In this document: positions 1-11,562 of the stretch, in pieces
Layout of the letters: every line of letters starts with the position of its first letter
How positions within the stretch are numbered: position 1 is the first letter of the stretch
From: Helianthus annuus
Lineage: Eukaryota > Streptophyta > Magnoliopsida > Asterales > Asteraceae
Length of the DNA: 64,000 nt
Assembly: GCF_002127325.2 (NCBI RefSeq)
Contig: NC_035435.2
Location: 11,800,289 to 11,864,288, forward strand
Direction: 5' to 3'
Made by a program: the position numbers and the translations under genes
The notes under the pieces: generated by a model
What the model was told of the DNA's origin: nothing
Databases searched by the model: none
What the model saw: only the letters and a program-made list of their open reading frames with translations

Positions 1-547
1 AAAATACGATACGTATACGCATCGAAATGGCAAAACCCAAAATCTAAATTCTTTCATTTTACCCCTATATGGATCGTATAGGCCAAAACTCGGTCGTATA
101 TACGCATCTTATTAGCCTATACGATCCGTATCAGGAGGTACTTTCTAAAAAAATCAAGGGTTAATTGATAAAACGCTACCCTTATACGGATCGTATTGGT
201 TTATATGATCCGTATTACTTTTCGAATCAGATAACCCCCTGATTACAAGGGGTAAACATTACAATACAACTCAACGTTTACATACAAAATACACACACAT
301 ACGATGCAATTATACGGACTTCATACTGCCAAATTTCCACCGCAACACGTGGGATTATCTACTAGTTAAATAAATATATCAAATGAGACATTCTTGTTAG
401 TTTAAACATATTTTTCCTAAATACATCCAAGCTAAACGGTTGACCGACAAACATAATACGAAATGAAATGCTCATGTAATTCACAATTCGAGAATAAGTA
501 TACTTTGCATTATTACATAAATAACACAAAGGAAAAATATAGTATGT
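1..547. other. Intergenic DNA with paired ATACG/CGTAT palindromes
   Basis: No gene seen. AT-rich DNA carrying at least four copies of a 13-nt imperfect palindrome with arms ATACG and CGTAT around a GAT or ATC centre, near 67-82, 116-135, 181-199 and 203-215. The last two lie only a few bases apart. This resembles the paired palindromes inside the LTRs further right, so the stretch may be part of an LTR from another family whose boundaries are outside the window. The Athila-like element starting at 548 is inserted here; its target duplication TATGT is 543-547. Confidence 0.4.
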
Positions 548-2238
548 TGATGCGTGTGTAGTGTAATATAATTTAGATATATAATTAAGCCCTTTTTACA
601 CATTTAGCCAAGTTTTAAATTTATAAAACACGATATTCACTAACACTAAACACACATATGGGCAAGTGCACCCATCGTGGACGTAGTATAGTGTTGGTAA
701 GATACCGAGGTCGTCCAAGGACACAAGAGCTTTTAATACCGGTTTACCTCAACGTCTAATCAAATCAAAAAGTTAGAAAAATGTTTTTAACTAAGAAAAT
801 AAAACTAAGTAAATGCTGAAAAATAAAAATAAAATAAAAACAGATAGACAAGATGAATCACTTGGTTCCGACTCGTGTATTAGTATAACCTTTGATTATT
901 TTCGCACTTTTGCACTTGTTTAAGAGATTATCTTAGTTATTGTAGTAGGCCCCTCTTTTGAAGGCGACGTTACCCTTAACCTAGTAGTTTGAGTCAGCAA
1001 GGATACAATCCTAAAGGGTTGGATTATTGGAAGATAATGAATTAAGTTATTAATGCAAATTATGGTAGGCCCCGCTTTTGGCGGTGACGTTACCCTCGGC
1101 TAAGTAGTCTGAGTCAGCAGGGATACAGTCCTAAATAGCCGGGTTATAGTATTAATAGTAGTTAACTTATGAGGGGGTCAAAGAGTTTGGATCCCCGCCA
1201 TCCAATACCTATGGGCATTGAAGGAGATCCTACTAAATTTGACCCAGGTCCCTTGCAGGACCTCTAAACGCTGAACAAGGGCAAGACCCTTACCAAACCG
1301 TTCCCTTAACCCCCGACCAGGTAGCCAACATACCTCCATATAGACCGTGGAGATATGAATGGTGAAAATCTTTTATTTTATATAGACAATAAAATAATGC
1401 CAAGACACCACGGACAAACGATAAGGAAAGATCACCTTCAACATAAGTAACTAGTTATTAAAGTCATTAATACAAAACCAAATAAAAAGTGCAAAAGATT
1501 AAAAATAAAAAGTATTATACTAAACACTTGTCTTCACCAAGTGATGTAAGAGACTTAGGCAAACATGGCCTTGATTGTCAAGAACTCTTACTATCAATCT
1601 TGGATCCCGAGACGACTCACACACTCTACGATGGACAACGGATGATGGTGGTGGATGATGGTGTTATGGTGGTGGTGGGTGGTGGATGAAGTGTGAGAGA
1701 GGTGGTGTGCCAAGGGATGAGTTGGAATGAAACCAAGCACTCCTATTTATAGGCTGAACAGAAGGCTGGGCACGGCCCCGTGTCCACTGGACACGCCCCC
1801 GTGCCCGTCTGACACTATCTCTCTTCATTAATTGTAATTCGCAATTACAATTAATGCGCCTGCTGTACTTTCACCACGTCCCCATGCTCACTGGACACGG
1901 CCCCGTGGTGGGCAATAGAAGCTTCTACAGGTTTGTCTTTTCTGCTGCTTCTTGGGCACGGCCCCGTGCTGGCTGAGCACGGGGCGTGTTCAGGCTTCTG
2001 TTTTCTCTTCTTTGCTTGGGGAGATGTCGTTGAGGGTTCGGGCAGTCTACTTTTATTCCTTTTCTTGTATTTATGTTAGAATTAGCTGTCTTTTTGCTTC
2101 TTTTGTGAATTTGAGCTCATTTCATCCTGAAAATACAAAAGGAAGACAAAAACACTCTTTTTCCAACATTAGTACTTAAAAAGGGTTAGTTTTATGCCTT
2201 ATTTGATGTAATTTATATGTTGCATTTTACACACATCA
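548..2238 (-). repeat. 3' LTR of the Athila-like element
   Basis: 1691-bp LTR, direct repeat of 6662-8353. It contains three close pairs of the CACGGGGCCGTG-type palindrome (about 1765-2000) and a hairpin with 13-nt arms ATTAATTGTAATT around CGC (about 1828-1856). The short ORFs at 1489-1689 and 1952-2179 run antisense to the element and recur in every LTR copy, so I do not regard them as genes. Confidence 0.93.
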
Positions 2239-2253
2239 AATACCCCCACACTT
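2239..2253 (-). other. Polypurine tract of the Athila-like element
   Basis: In sense this reads AAGTGTGGGGGTATT and abuts the 3' LTR, the position where plus-strand synthesis is primed. Just upstream in sense (2258-2279) is a hairpin with arms TTTTGCTTG and CAAGCAAAA closing an AGGA tetraloop. Confidence 0.85.
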
Positions 2254-4030
2254 GAACTTTTGCTTGTCCTCAAGCAAAACTCTTTAAATGTGGCTTACAC
2301 TCCCAAATGGAATGGGTAGAAGAGAAGGTTTTTGGCTTGTCATAGAGTGTCGGGAATCCAAGATCTTTTTGGGTTTTATTTTTATTTATTTACAATCCTA
2401 TTCGTTATGATTTATTTAGAACGTTTCATAGGATAAATTACTTATTTGGGCATAGCATGCCATTTTTAAAATTTCATTTATATACAAGTTCACATACCTC
2501 ACGGGGGATCACTCAACACTCGGCCGAAGGTGTATTTTTAGTGAATCACTCGAGAGCGGCATGGAACTTACGCCTTCCACAGGCTTGCCAAGCAATCAAT
2601 CCTCCTCCTTTTTAACTTTATACCTTTGTAAATATCAAGAGGACTTTTTGGGTGAAGGGTTAGGCTTGGGCTAAAGGTGGGTGGTTGGGTTAGTGGTTAG
2701 TAAAAGGGCGAAAAGCGTAAAAAGCGTCGGTTTTCGTAACACACTTTGTTTTTAGTGACTTTTTATTTTGAAGTATTTCTTCAAACAAGCTTTTGTTTGC
2801 ATAGCTTTGTTTGTTTTTAACTTCATCATATATATATATATATATATATTTTTTTTAGTCACATAAAAGAACGAGCTTGCGAAAAACCGAGCTTGTTACT
2901 AAAATAAAGGGTGAAAAATAAAAAGGGTTTTTTGGTGGGTAAAAAGGGTTTAAGGTAAAGAAACGAAAGGTTTAGGCTCAAAGGGGTTGACTAGGGGGAT
3001 TTTGGGTAGGTGGTAAAAAAAATGAAAAATAATGGTGTAGAAAAAAAAATGGTTAGTCCTAATGCCTCCATCATTTACTTACTTGGGTTTAAGTTGGTAA
3101 GGACCGGGAATGAATCATCGTGGCAAATTCTAGAGTTGTAAGAACCAAGCGGCTATTCACACAAGAAACGAAAAATGAGCATTTAGTCTAAAGATGTAAA
3201 TTTGTATGCTCAATAAAGGCTCAAAACTCACTTTTGTGGGAATGGGTTTTAATGTGATCAAGTATATATAATCGAATTTTAACTAGACTTGATATGCCGT
3301 TTCATAATTTTCCTATGTTGGTTCTTGTTATCACGACGCTCTCGGTTGTAAATTTTATAAAAATATAACCTTATTAATCTTGTGATTCCTAACTTAAACT
3401 TTAGACAAGTAAAAATTGAAAAATTTTTGTAAAAAATTTGGGGTGTTTAGTGGTTCCAATAGAGTTTTGTGTAAGGCTTGTTATTAGGACTTGCAAAATT
3501 TCAAAGTGTTAGCTTCCCCCCACACTTAAATTACACATTGTCCTCAATGTGTCCCAAAAATAAATTTTTAGGTTGATTGGATGTGTAATGTGGTGTTAAA
3601 AAGCAAAGATTTATGTTACTGGCAGTCTGGACACGGCCCCGTGGGGACCGGACACGGCCCCGTGTTCAGGTGCCAGTAACAGAAATTAAAGAAATGAGAC
3701 AGAAGCCTGGACACGGGGGCGTGTCTGTTGAACACGGCCCGTGTCCAGTTACCTGAACTGGGCGTTTTTCTGCAGGTGGCTCAGCACGGGGCCGTGTTGG
3801 TTGAGCACGGCCTGTGTTGAGCCTTCTGTAATGGAGATTTGTGTCGGGTTGCTTCGTTCTTTGTGCATGGGGTCATTTTTCTCGTTCCCTTTTTCATCCA
3901 TTATCACTATGAGTGTGTTTTATTCCTGCAAATTAAAACTAAAAGATTAAACTAGACTAAGGATAGTTCCGCGGAATGCCTCCGTGGTGCGCCACGTTTA
4001 TAAGGGTCCTTGGCTAGACCCAATGTGAGG
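2254..4030 (-). other. Non-coding 3' region of the Athila-like element
   Basis: 1.8 kb between the gag-protease stop and the polypurine tract, where pol would lie in an autonomous element. No conserved ORF. It contains a second hairpin/G-tract module at 3516-3552 (arms ACACATTG and CAATGTGT, loop AGGA, then AAGTGTGGGGGG in sense), a short TA microsatellite near 2828-2849, and a palindrome cluster at 3625-3800. The region is clearly homologous to 16885-18579 of the second Athila-family element. Confidence 0.75.
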
Positions 4031-6262
4031 TTATATATTTTCCGAGTGGGATGCTTGGCGTCCCATGTTACACCGTCGGAGAGCAGCATCCAAGCTTGAA
4101 TCAATAACCTTCATGTAGTTGACCGGGTCGTCGTCCTCTATTCTCTTCCCAACTCCGAATTTTACTTCATCATCCCCATACCTCAAGGTGAGTGTTCCGT
4201 CATTCATATCTACCACCGCTTGTGCGGTGGCAAGAAATGGTCTCCCTAGTATGAGGGGGACCTCGGTGTCTTCCTCCATATCGAGTATGACAAAGTCGGC
4301 TGGATAGACGAATCTGCTTACTTTTACCAAGACATTTTCAATGACACCTTGTGGGAATTTGACGGATCGATCAGCGAGTTGTATGCTCATTTTTGTAGGA
4401 CTCATGGTTCCCAGGCCAAGTCTTTTAAACATTGATGAGGGCATGAGGTTAATGCTAGCCCCAAGATCGGCTAGGGCATTACGAACGGGGGACTCCCCTA
4501 TTGAGCAGGGAATCGTGAAGCTTCCGGGATCGATTTTCTTTTGGGGAAGTTTATTGAGTACGAGGGCAGAGCATTCTTCGCCTAAATTGACTAATTGCAA
4601 ATTTTCAATTTTCTTTTTATGAGTGAGGAAGTCCCTCATGAACTTAGAGTATTTGGGCATTTGGGTTAGAACCTCAATAAAAGGAATATTGACATGCAAT
4701 TGCTTTAATAGACTTTCGAACTTCGCGAATTGCTCATTGGTCTTCTGACGAATTAACCTACCGGGGTACGGAACTCGAGGAGCTTTGGTAGGCTCTGGTG
4801 ACGGAGGGGAGTCCTTTTCCTGCAGAGGTGTGGGTGCCGTTTCTTCTGTTGGCGGCGGCGCTTCTGCAGGCCCTACGGTGCGGTTTCGTAGCGTGATGAG
4901 GTGAACTTGCGCTTTTGGGTTTGTTTCGGTATTGCTAGGTAATGCGCCTTGCGGTCTCTCGGCAAAATTTTGAGCTATTTGATTTAATTGTTTTTCTATG
5001 TTTTGAATACTAGCTTGTTGATTTCTAAAATTTGATTCTAATTGTAGAAATCTTTCCGAGTTTTTCTTTTCAGTGTCGGAGATGAGGCGAGATACAGTAT
5101 CTTCAAGCCTTTCTCGTCCACTTTGTTGTTGAGTGAAATTTTGTGACTCATTTCTTGGTTGTTGAAAGTTTGTTCGTTGGGTTTGTTGGTTACTACTATT
5201 GCCGGGTTCTCTCCAACCAAGGTTTGGGTGGTGTCGCCATCCTTGGTTATAAGTTCCCGTTGGAGGACCCGACGGCCTAGGTCTATTATCAATGTAGTTT
5301 ACCAATTCTTGTTGATCGTCCGTTTCTTTCATACAACTCCAATTTTCATGTGACCCACCACATCCTTCACAAGCCATAACCGAGACTGTTTTTGTCATTT
5401 CCAATTTTTTTATTTTTGAAGAAAGGGCCTTGATTTGGGCTTGTAAAGAAGTGCTTTCATCGACCTTATGGGCGCCCGGGGCAATAGATTTATTGCCTCG
5501 AGGGGTGTGCCATTGAAAATTGGTTTGAGCAATTTCCTCAATTTGGTTATATATTTCATGCGGGCGTCGATTACCTAAAAGTCCCCCGGAGCTAGAATCA
5601 AGTGTCTGCCTTGTGTGTGGCAATAATCCATTATAGAAAGTGGATACTTGTTGCCATATCGCAAGGCCGTGATGTGGACACTTGCGTAATAACTCCTTGA
5701 ACCTTTCCCAAGTTTCATATAAGGATTCCCCGTCCTCTTGTGAATATGTATTAATTTCAGTCATTAATTTAGCCGTTTTAGCGGGAGGGAAATACTTATA
5801 TAGAAATTTTTGGGCTAGTTCATCCCAGGTGTTTACCGATCCAGCTGGGAGGGCGTTGAGCCAAGCTTTCGCTCGGTCTTTTAGTGAGAAAGGAAACATT
5901 CGGAGGCGGATGGCGTCATTTGATGCTCCGTTGATCCAAAAGGTATCACATATTTCTAAGAAATTAGTGATATGTAGATGGGTATCCTCGTCCGCAAGCC
6001 CATGGAAGGTTGCGGAGTTTTGGAGCATTTGTATCAGATGCGGCCGAAGTTCGAAGTTATTAGCTTCAACATTCGGAGCATTGATAACGGCGCCTAGGTT
6101 ACCTACGGTAGGTCGTAGATAATCCATGAGGGTACGTTGGTCCGCCATTGGAGGTGGATCACACGAAACCTTCTCTTGGTTTTTAGCTTTTAATCTTTTT
6201 CCGAGAAAGCGTTCGGGTTCTTCTAGAGGTTCTTTTATGTCCTTATTAGAACTGGAGCTCAT
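4031..6262 (-). CDS. Athila-type gag-protease polyprotein (743 aa)
   Basis: Structural protein and aspartic protease of the LTR element; gag packages element RNA into cytoplasmic particles and the protease would mature it. Residues about 65-245 show the retrotransposon gag domain, with RLRMFPFSLKDRAKAWLNAL near 119-138 and KFLYKYFPPAKTAKL near 152-166. A zinc knuckle C298-x2-C-x3-H-x4-C follows (CEGCGGSHENWSC, one residue shorter than the usual CCHC spacing). Residues about 370-520 are Gln- and Pro-rich. The protease has D599-L-G-A instead of D-T/S-G-A, then ILGRPFLATA; from memory, DLGA is common in Athila-like plant elements. The frame is intact from the ATG at 6262 to the stop at 4031. No RT, RNase H or integrase follows, so this is an open but non-autonomous reading frame. 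Confidence 0.9.
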   Translation of the reverse strand: MSSSSNKDIKEPLEEPERFLGKRLKAKNQEKVSCDPPPMADQRTLMDYLRPTVGNLGAVINAPNVEANNFELRPHLIQMLQNSATFHGLADEDTHLHITNFLEICDTFWINGASNDAIRLRMFPFSLKDRAKAWLNALPAGSVNTWDELAQKFLYKYFPPAKTAKLMTEINTYSQEDGESLYETWERFKELLRKCPHHGLAIWQQVSTFYNGLLPHTRQTLDSSSGGLLGNRRPHEIYNQIEEIAQTNFQWHTPRGNKSIAPGAHKVDESTSLQAQIKALSSKIKKLEMTKTVSVMACEGCGGSHENWSCMKETDDQQELVNYIDNRPRPSGPPTGTYNQGWRHHPNLGWREPGNSSNQQTQRTNFQQPRNESQNFTQQQSGRERLEDTVSRLISDTEKKNSERFLQLESNFRNQQASIQNIEKQLNQIAQNFAERPQGALPSNTETNPKAQVHLITLRNRTVGPAEAPPPTEETAPTPLQEKDSPPSPEPTKAPRVPYPGRLIRQKTNEQFAKFESLLKQLHVNIPFIEVLTQMPKYSKFMRDFLTHKKKIENLQLVNLGEECSALVLNKLPQKKIDPGSFTIPCSIGESPVRNALADLGASINLMPSSMFKRLGLGTMSPTKMSIQLADRSVKFPQGVIENVLVKVSRFVYPADFVILDMEEDTEVPLILGRPFLATAQAVVDMNDGTLTLRYGDDEVKFGVGKRIEDDDPVNYMKVIDSSLDAALRRCNMGRQASHSENI

Positions 6263-6637
6263 ACACTATGTAAGATTGGCGTCTGGTTCCAAGTCCTGCA
6301 ATAAAAACAGAAAAGAATGCTGGTCAGAAGGTTCACCACGGCCCCATGTTCAGTGAACACGGCCCGTGGTCAGAGTTACAGTGATTGTTTTCCAGATCCC
6401 AGTTACTGGAAGTTGGACACGGCCCTGTGTTGCACCGACACGGCCCCGTGGTCAGCCTTCTGTAACTTGGAAAACTAAAAAATGCCAGTAACGATGCTGG
6501 GCACGGCCCGTGTCCGACCAGGCACGGCCCGTGCTGAGCTCTGCAGAAGCTGAAAAACTAAGAAAATCCTAAAAATTAAAAAGAAGAATAAAAATATGAT
6601 TAGGCCGTTGATTCCTAACTTTCTTAAAATCCTTGTG
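6263..6637 (-). other. 5' leader of the Athila-like element
   Basis: Untranslated region between PBS and gag. It carries a dense run of CACGGGGCCGTG-type palindromes at about 6335-6540. Its PBS-proximal part is nearly the same as the leader of the second Athila-family element (14697 onward). Confidence 0.7.
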
Positions 6638-6655
6638 TCCCCGGCAATGGCGCCA
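6638..6655 (-). other. Primer-binding site, tRNA-Asp type
   Basis: Sense sequence TGGCGCCATTGCCGGGGA, complementary apart from one base to the 3' end of plant tRNA-Asp, six bases from the 5' LTR. The sister element has the matching GTT version (14679-14696). Confidence 0.88.
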
Positions 6656-6661
6656 AAAAAT

Positions 6662-8353
6662 TGATGCGTGTGTAGTGTAATATAATTTAGATATATAATT
6701 AAGCCCTTTTTACACCTTTAGCCAAGTTTTAAATTTATAAAACACGATATTCACTAACACTAAACACACATATGGGCAAGTGCACCCATCGTGGACGTAG
6801 TATAGTGTTGGTAAGATACCGAGGTCGTCCAAGGACACAAGAGCTTTTAATACCGGTTTATCCTCAACGTCTAATTAAATCAGAAAGTTAGAAAAATGTT
6901 TTTAACTAAGAAAATAAAACTAAGTAAATGCTGAAAAATAAAAATAAAATAAAAACAGATAGACAAGATGAATCACTTGGTTCCGACTCGTGTATTAGTA
7001 TAACCTTTGATTATTTTCGCACTTTTGCACTTGTTTAAGAGATTATCTTAGTTATTGTAGTAGGCCCCTCTTTTGAAGGCGACGTTACCCTCAACCCAGT
7101 AGTTTGAGTCAGCAAGGATACAATCCTAAAGGGTTGGATTATTAGAAGATAATGAATTAAGTTATTAATGCAAATTATGGTAGGCCCCGCTTTTGGCGGT
7201 GACGTTACCCTCGGCTAAGTAGTCTGAGTCAACAGGGATACAGTCCTAAATAGCCGGGTTATATTATTAATAGTAGTTAACTTATGAGGGGGGCAAAGAG
7301 TTTGGATCCCCGCCATCCAATACCTATGGGCATTGAAGGAGATCCTACTAAATTTGACCCAGGTCCCTTGCAGGACCTCTAAACGCTGAACAAGGGCAAG
7401 ACCCTTACCAAACCGTTTCCTTAACCCCCGACCAGGTAGCCAACATACCTCCATATAGACCGTGGAGATATGAATGGTGAAAATCTTTTATTTTATATAG
7501 ACAGTAAAATAATGCCAAGACACCACGGACAAACGATAAGGAAAGATCACCTTCAACATAAGTAACTAGTTATTAAAGTTATTAATACAAAACCAAATAA
7601 AAAGTGCAAAAGATTAAAAATAAAAAGTATTATACTAAACACTTGTCTTCACCAAGTGATGTAAGAGACTTAGGCAAACATGGCCTTGATTGTCAAGAAC
7701 TCTTACTATCAATCTTGGATCCCGAGACGACTCACACACTCTACGATGGACAATGGATGATGGTGGTGGATGATGGTGTTATGGTGGTGGTGGGTGGTGG
7801 ATGAAGTGTGAGAGAGGTGGTGTGCCAAGGGATGAGTTGGAATGAAACCAAGCACTCCTATTTATAGGCTGAACAGAAGGCTGGGCACGGCCCCGTGTCC
7901 GCTGGACACGCCCCCGTGCCCGTCTGACACTCTCTCTCTTCATTAATTGTAATTCGCAATTACAATTAATGCGTCTGCTGTACTTTCACCACGCCCCCGT
8001 GCTCACTGGACACAGCCCCGTGGTGGGCAATAGAAGCTTCTACAGGTTTGTCTTTTCTGCTGCTTCTTGGGCACGGCCCCGTGCTGGCTGAGCACGGGGC
8101 GTGTTCAGGCTTCTGTTTTCTCTTCTTTGCTTGGGGAGATGCCGTTGAGGGTTCAGGCAGTCTACTTTTATTCCTTTTCTTGTATTTATGTTAGAATTAG
8201 CTGTCTTTTTGCTTCTTTTGTGAATTTGAGCTCATTTCATCCTGAAAATACAAAAGGAAGACAAAAACACTCTTTTTCCAACATTAGTACTTAAAAAGGG
8301 TTAGTTTTATGCCTTATTTGATGTAATTTATATGTTGCATTTTACACACATCA
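6662..8353 (-). repeat. 5' LTR of the Athila-like element
   Basis: 1692-bp LTR with a TATA box (TATAAATA in sense) at 7859-7866. On its sense-upstream side lie palindrome pairs (about 7880-8110) and the ATTAATTGTAATT-arm hairpin, so the palindromes occupy the promoter-proximal part of U3. Flanked by TSD TATGT at 8354-8358. Confidence 0.93.
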
Positions 8354-8569
8354 TATGTGTATGCACACTATACATCCAAAATGAGGGTGGAGTTATTGTA
8401 AAAAAGGCCTAAAGTGTGAGAAAGGTAAGAAAGAATCTCAACCATTAGATCTAAATTAATTGAAAAGGGTAAGATTGTAAATTCAAATATGGTAATCCTT
8501 GATTTAAGGATTTGGAGAGAGAAAAACCTGGATTTTAGGACTTATAACCGTCGATAAATATAACACCAT

Positions 8570-8880
8570 TCATAGCATGTTCATACATGGTGTTTTAAAT
8601 ATAACACAATTCAGAAAAAAAACACCATTCAGCAAACAAAATAACACCATTCAGTACAAAATAACACCATTCAACAAACAAAATAACACCATTCAGTAAA
8701 TAAAATAACACCATTCAGCAGTAAAAAAAACACCATTCAGTACAAAGAATATAACACCATTCAGTACAAAAATAACACCATTCAGTACAAAAATTAACAA
8801 CATTCAGTAAACAAAATAACACCATTCAGCAGTAAAAAAAACACCATTCAGTACAAAAAACACCATTCAGAAAATAAAAA
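8570..8880. repeat. Tandem array of AACACCATTCAG units
   Basis: About thirteen copies of ACACCATTCAG with A-rich spacers of variable length, inside the MULE. It has no translation constraint, and spacer lengths differ from unit to unit, unlike a CRISPR array. Confidence 0.85.
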
Positions 8881-9002
8881 TATAACACCTCTGTATCATC
8901 TTCTTCACTTCCGGCACCACCACCACTGCCACTTCCGGCACCACCACTGCCGATCCAACACCACCACCACCGCCGCCGCTCGAACCACCACAATAAACAT
9001 GC

Positions 9003-9290
9003 GATCTTCATCAATCGGATCAATCTTCATCAATGATTTCTGCGATCTTCATCAATCGATCTTCATCAATCGGATCAATCTTCATCAAATGATTTCTGCG
9101 ATCTTCATCAATCGATCTTCATCAATCGGATCAATCGGATCATCTTCATCAATCTTCATGTTATCAACGATTTCTTCATCAATCGATCTTCATCAATCGG
9201 ATCAATCTTCATCAATGATTTCTGCGATCTTCATCAATCGATCTTCATCAATCGGATCAATCGGATCATCTTCATCAATCTTGATGTTAT
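9003..9290. repeat. Tandem array of CTTCATCAATCGGATCAAT units
   Basis: Short direct repeats (TTCATCAATCGGATCAATC, ATCTTCATCAATCG) repeated in higher-order blocks. A 123-codon open frame at 8999-9370 is a by-product of the repeats and is not called as a gene. Confidence 0.8.
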
Positions 9291-9578
9291 CAACGATTTC
9301 TGCGATTAGAGAGAGAGAGCGTGCGATTGGAGAGAGAGAGCGTGCAATTGGAGAGAGAGAGAGATTGTAGGGATTTTAATTACAGTTACCTCTTTTGAAT
9401 GGATTTAAAAGACTTTATTACCCCTATAATTTTTAATTCAGTCCAAAAAATAAAATAAATTTTACATTTTGGTCCCTATTAATCTAAACCATTAGATCAA
9501 AGATCTAATGGTGTGTATTCTTTCTTATCTTTCTCACACTTTTAGTCTTTTTTACAGGATCCTCTACCTCCAAAATGA

Positions 9579-10518
9579 AATATACATGTACACGTACACA
9601 TAAAAAGCTGAAGTACTTACATTAATGGATACATATAAATTAAATCATCTGCACTCATTGGATAAACACAACACCAGATACATGTAAATTTGTAAACAAT
9701 ATCATATCAAGTATCATCCACTACAACCGACAACTTTTCACTTCCATTATTTCACTTCAAAATTGAATTTATTATATTCACCACAAATGTGTTCTTTAGA
9801 ACTAGAGCAATTCTATCAAACCGACTATTACAAATACCATCAAAGTTATAGCACATGGTTGTATACGTAGCATTTACATGGTTGGTGGAAGTGGAACATT
9901 ATTTCCCTAAACGTTAATTATCTCACACGTGGTCGGTTAACCAACCTAAGGTAAAGGCAAGCTAACTATGGATAAGTGTTAAATCATATGTGAGTTATTT
10001 AACTCTTTCTAGAGAAGCTTCTAAATACCCATATCTTTATGTTTAATAAAACGTGGTTTAGGGTTAGCTCTTCATATTGTTGGCCGCTACATTGTTCATC
10101 TAGTTCAATAAAAGTCGAAAATCAAATTGAAGGATAAAGTCAGTACAACAATATATTGGTGGGTTAGTGTGAAGATAATGGTGAACACAAAGCTCTAACA
10201 ATCATTCTTAAGATTTGACAAATATTTCATATATGATCTTCTATGAAGAATAAAAGGCAGATTTAAAACAAAATAGAGAAATTGTTAGAAATGATAAAAA
10301 GTCAAAGATTTACATTCAGAGCTAATTAAGGAAAGAACAAGCTTGTATCCTTATTCTAGAGACATGACTCTTGTATTTACGGATGGTGCTTCCGTTTTAA
10401 GAACATTTCAAATAAACAAAAGAATTTTCGTTCATAATTGTGTGCATATTTATCATCAGTTAGAGAGAGATTTGCTCTAAGCAGTTAACGTTGTAAAAAC
10501 TATCTAGTTTGTCCTCGT
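9579..10518. other. Intergenic DNA, nothing recognised
   Basis: AT-rich, no ORF of interest, no repeat structure or RNA gene that I could identify. Confidence 0.5.
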
Positions 10519-11562
10519 TTATGTTAACTTTGTGTTAACTTGATCAGCTAAATATATATACGTGTGTGGATATTCAGCCATGCTCAAGAAATGCTCCCAC
10601 CCATCTTGCCACCTATTAAAAAACTCATAACCTTCTTCCTTAGTAGGGAAAGACATTAGGACCTTCAAGTCCCCAATGTATCTGATTGCCACCGAAGATG
10701 TTATATATCTGTATACCGCATCCCTAACATTATTGATCGTGTTTAAGTCTTTAGCTTCAGCTACGAAGGCTCTACCAAACAACTTCGTAAACACCGCCAA
10801 TTCCTTGTAACCACACAGGTCAATGGTTGCTTCATACTCGTTACGGTTTGTGTTTTTTTTTTTTTTTTTTTTGGGGGGGGGGGGGGGTTGGCATCCCTGA
10901 GAGAACTCCTTTCGCCTGACCCTCCAAGTTTGGTTTTGTCATTGTTCCCATTTCCGATGCCTTCATTTCCCCACATCTTAACTTTGGAATTATTCCCGTT
11001 ACCCTTGTCTTCGTTACCCCACACATGTCTGGGTAATCGCAGCCTGTTGTATAGCTGAACAAGTTGTGCCCATAAGAATACCCATAGTTGTGTTAGTATG
11101 CGGTGTTGCCCTGTTGGTTCATGGTTGGTACCCAGGTGCCTTATTTTCTCTAAAATACCTAGATTCATTTGCCTCAATACGAACCCCATCCACCTTTGCT
11201 TCCTTAACTATTCTAACGAGTTCATCTAAATCACACATCTTTTCGAACCTTAAGAATCCAAACGTCTTTCCCCTACTATCCTTTTTGCTAGGAATGTATG
11301 TGTCTACCATGTTGCTCAGATGAAGATAGATGTTCCATAGCATGTCGCTAGAACATCTGTAAAGTAATCCAGACATGTAAACGGTCGTTTCTTCCGTCCT
11401 TATTTTACGGTAGCTGACTTCTTGCCATCTTATGTCGTCTTTGTATCTTCCTCTCGCGATGTTTGACTTCTCCCTGTTTATCCTCTCTCGTAGGTCTTCG
11501 CCGGTGGCTGCTGGTTTCTCTCTCCATGCTCTCCTCATTTCTTCGTATTTGAGTATTCCCAT
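10519..11562 (-). pseudogene. Broken LINE ORF1-like gene with RRM domain
   Basis: Three overlapping minus-strand frames together resemble one protein. The first (start 11562) has an RRM-like fold with LYRCSSDMLWNIYLHLSN, then GKTFGFLRFEKMCDLDELV, matching the beta1-alpha1 and RNP1 (KTFGFLRF) portions. The last (10800-10519) contains FGRAFVAEAKDL, IRYIGDLKVLMSFPTKEEG and a Trp-rich tail, like the region after the RRM in plant LINE ORF1 proteins. A run of 20 T followed by 15 G (10853-10887, plus strand) and at least one further frameshift separate the pieces. No endonuclease or reverse transcriptase adjoins it. It could instead be a domesticated RRM gene fragment; LINE origin is my preference. 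Confidence 0.6.
10853..10887. repeat. T20-G15 compound homopolymer
   Basis: Twenty T followed immediately by fifteen G inside the broken RRM gene. It destroys the reading frame and is prone to length error in both replication and sequencing. Confidence 0.9.

Larger units (their letters stand above)
548..8353 (-). mobile_element. Athila-like LTR retrotransposon encoding gag-protease only
   Basis: Complete 7.8-kb element on the minus strand. The two LTRs begin TGATGTGTG and end CATCA when read in sense, and are flanked by the 5-bp target duplication TATGT (543-547 and 8354-8358). The PBS next to the right LTR matches the 3' end of plant tRNA-Asp, and a G-rich polypurine tract abuts the left LTR. 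The only large ORF is gag plus aspartic protease. No reverse transcriptase, RNase H or integrase is present, so movement would need proteins supplied in trans, as in gag-only (TR-GAG type) derivatives. The LTRs differ at roughly 20 sites by eye, so it looks older than the related copy at 12977-20275. Gag similarity, tRNA-Asp priming and the DLG protease motif support Athila. Confidence 0.93.
8385..9569. mobile_element. Non-autonomous MULE-type DNA transposon
   Basis: A 1185-bp element bounded by about 50-bp imperfect terminal inverted repeats. Both ends share GTAAAAAAG, then AAGTGTGAGAAAG and AAGAAAGAAT, each read inward. A perfect 9-bp target duplication CCAAAATGA flanks it at 8376-8384 and 9570-9578; 9-bp duplications are the hallmark of Mutator-like elements. 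No transposase. The interior is an array of the 12-mer AACACCATTCAG (8570-8880), a GGT/GCC-rich stretch, and a second array of CTTCATCAATCGGATCAAT units (9003-9290). Confidence 0.85.

Noticed and set aside
1489..1689. 66-aa ORF repeated at 7604-7804 and 19129-19329
   Set aside because: It lies antisense to the element in every Athila-family LTR copy and shows no domain; its repetition only reflects the LTR repeats.
8570..8880. CRISPR-like array of short repeats
   Set aside because: Spacers are variable A-rich filler, the repeat is 11-12 nt, and the DNA is clearly a plant nuclear transposon.
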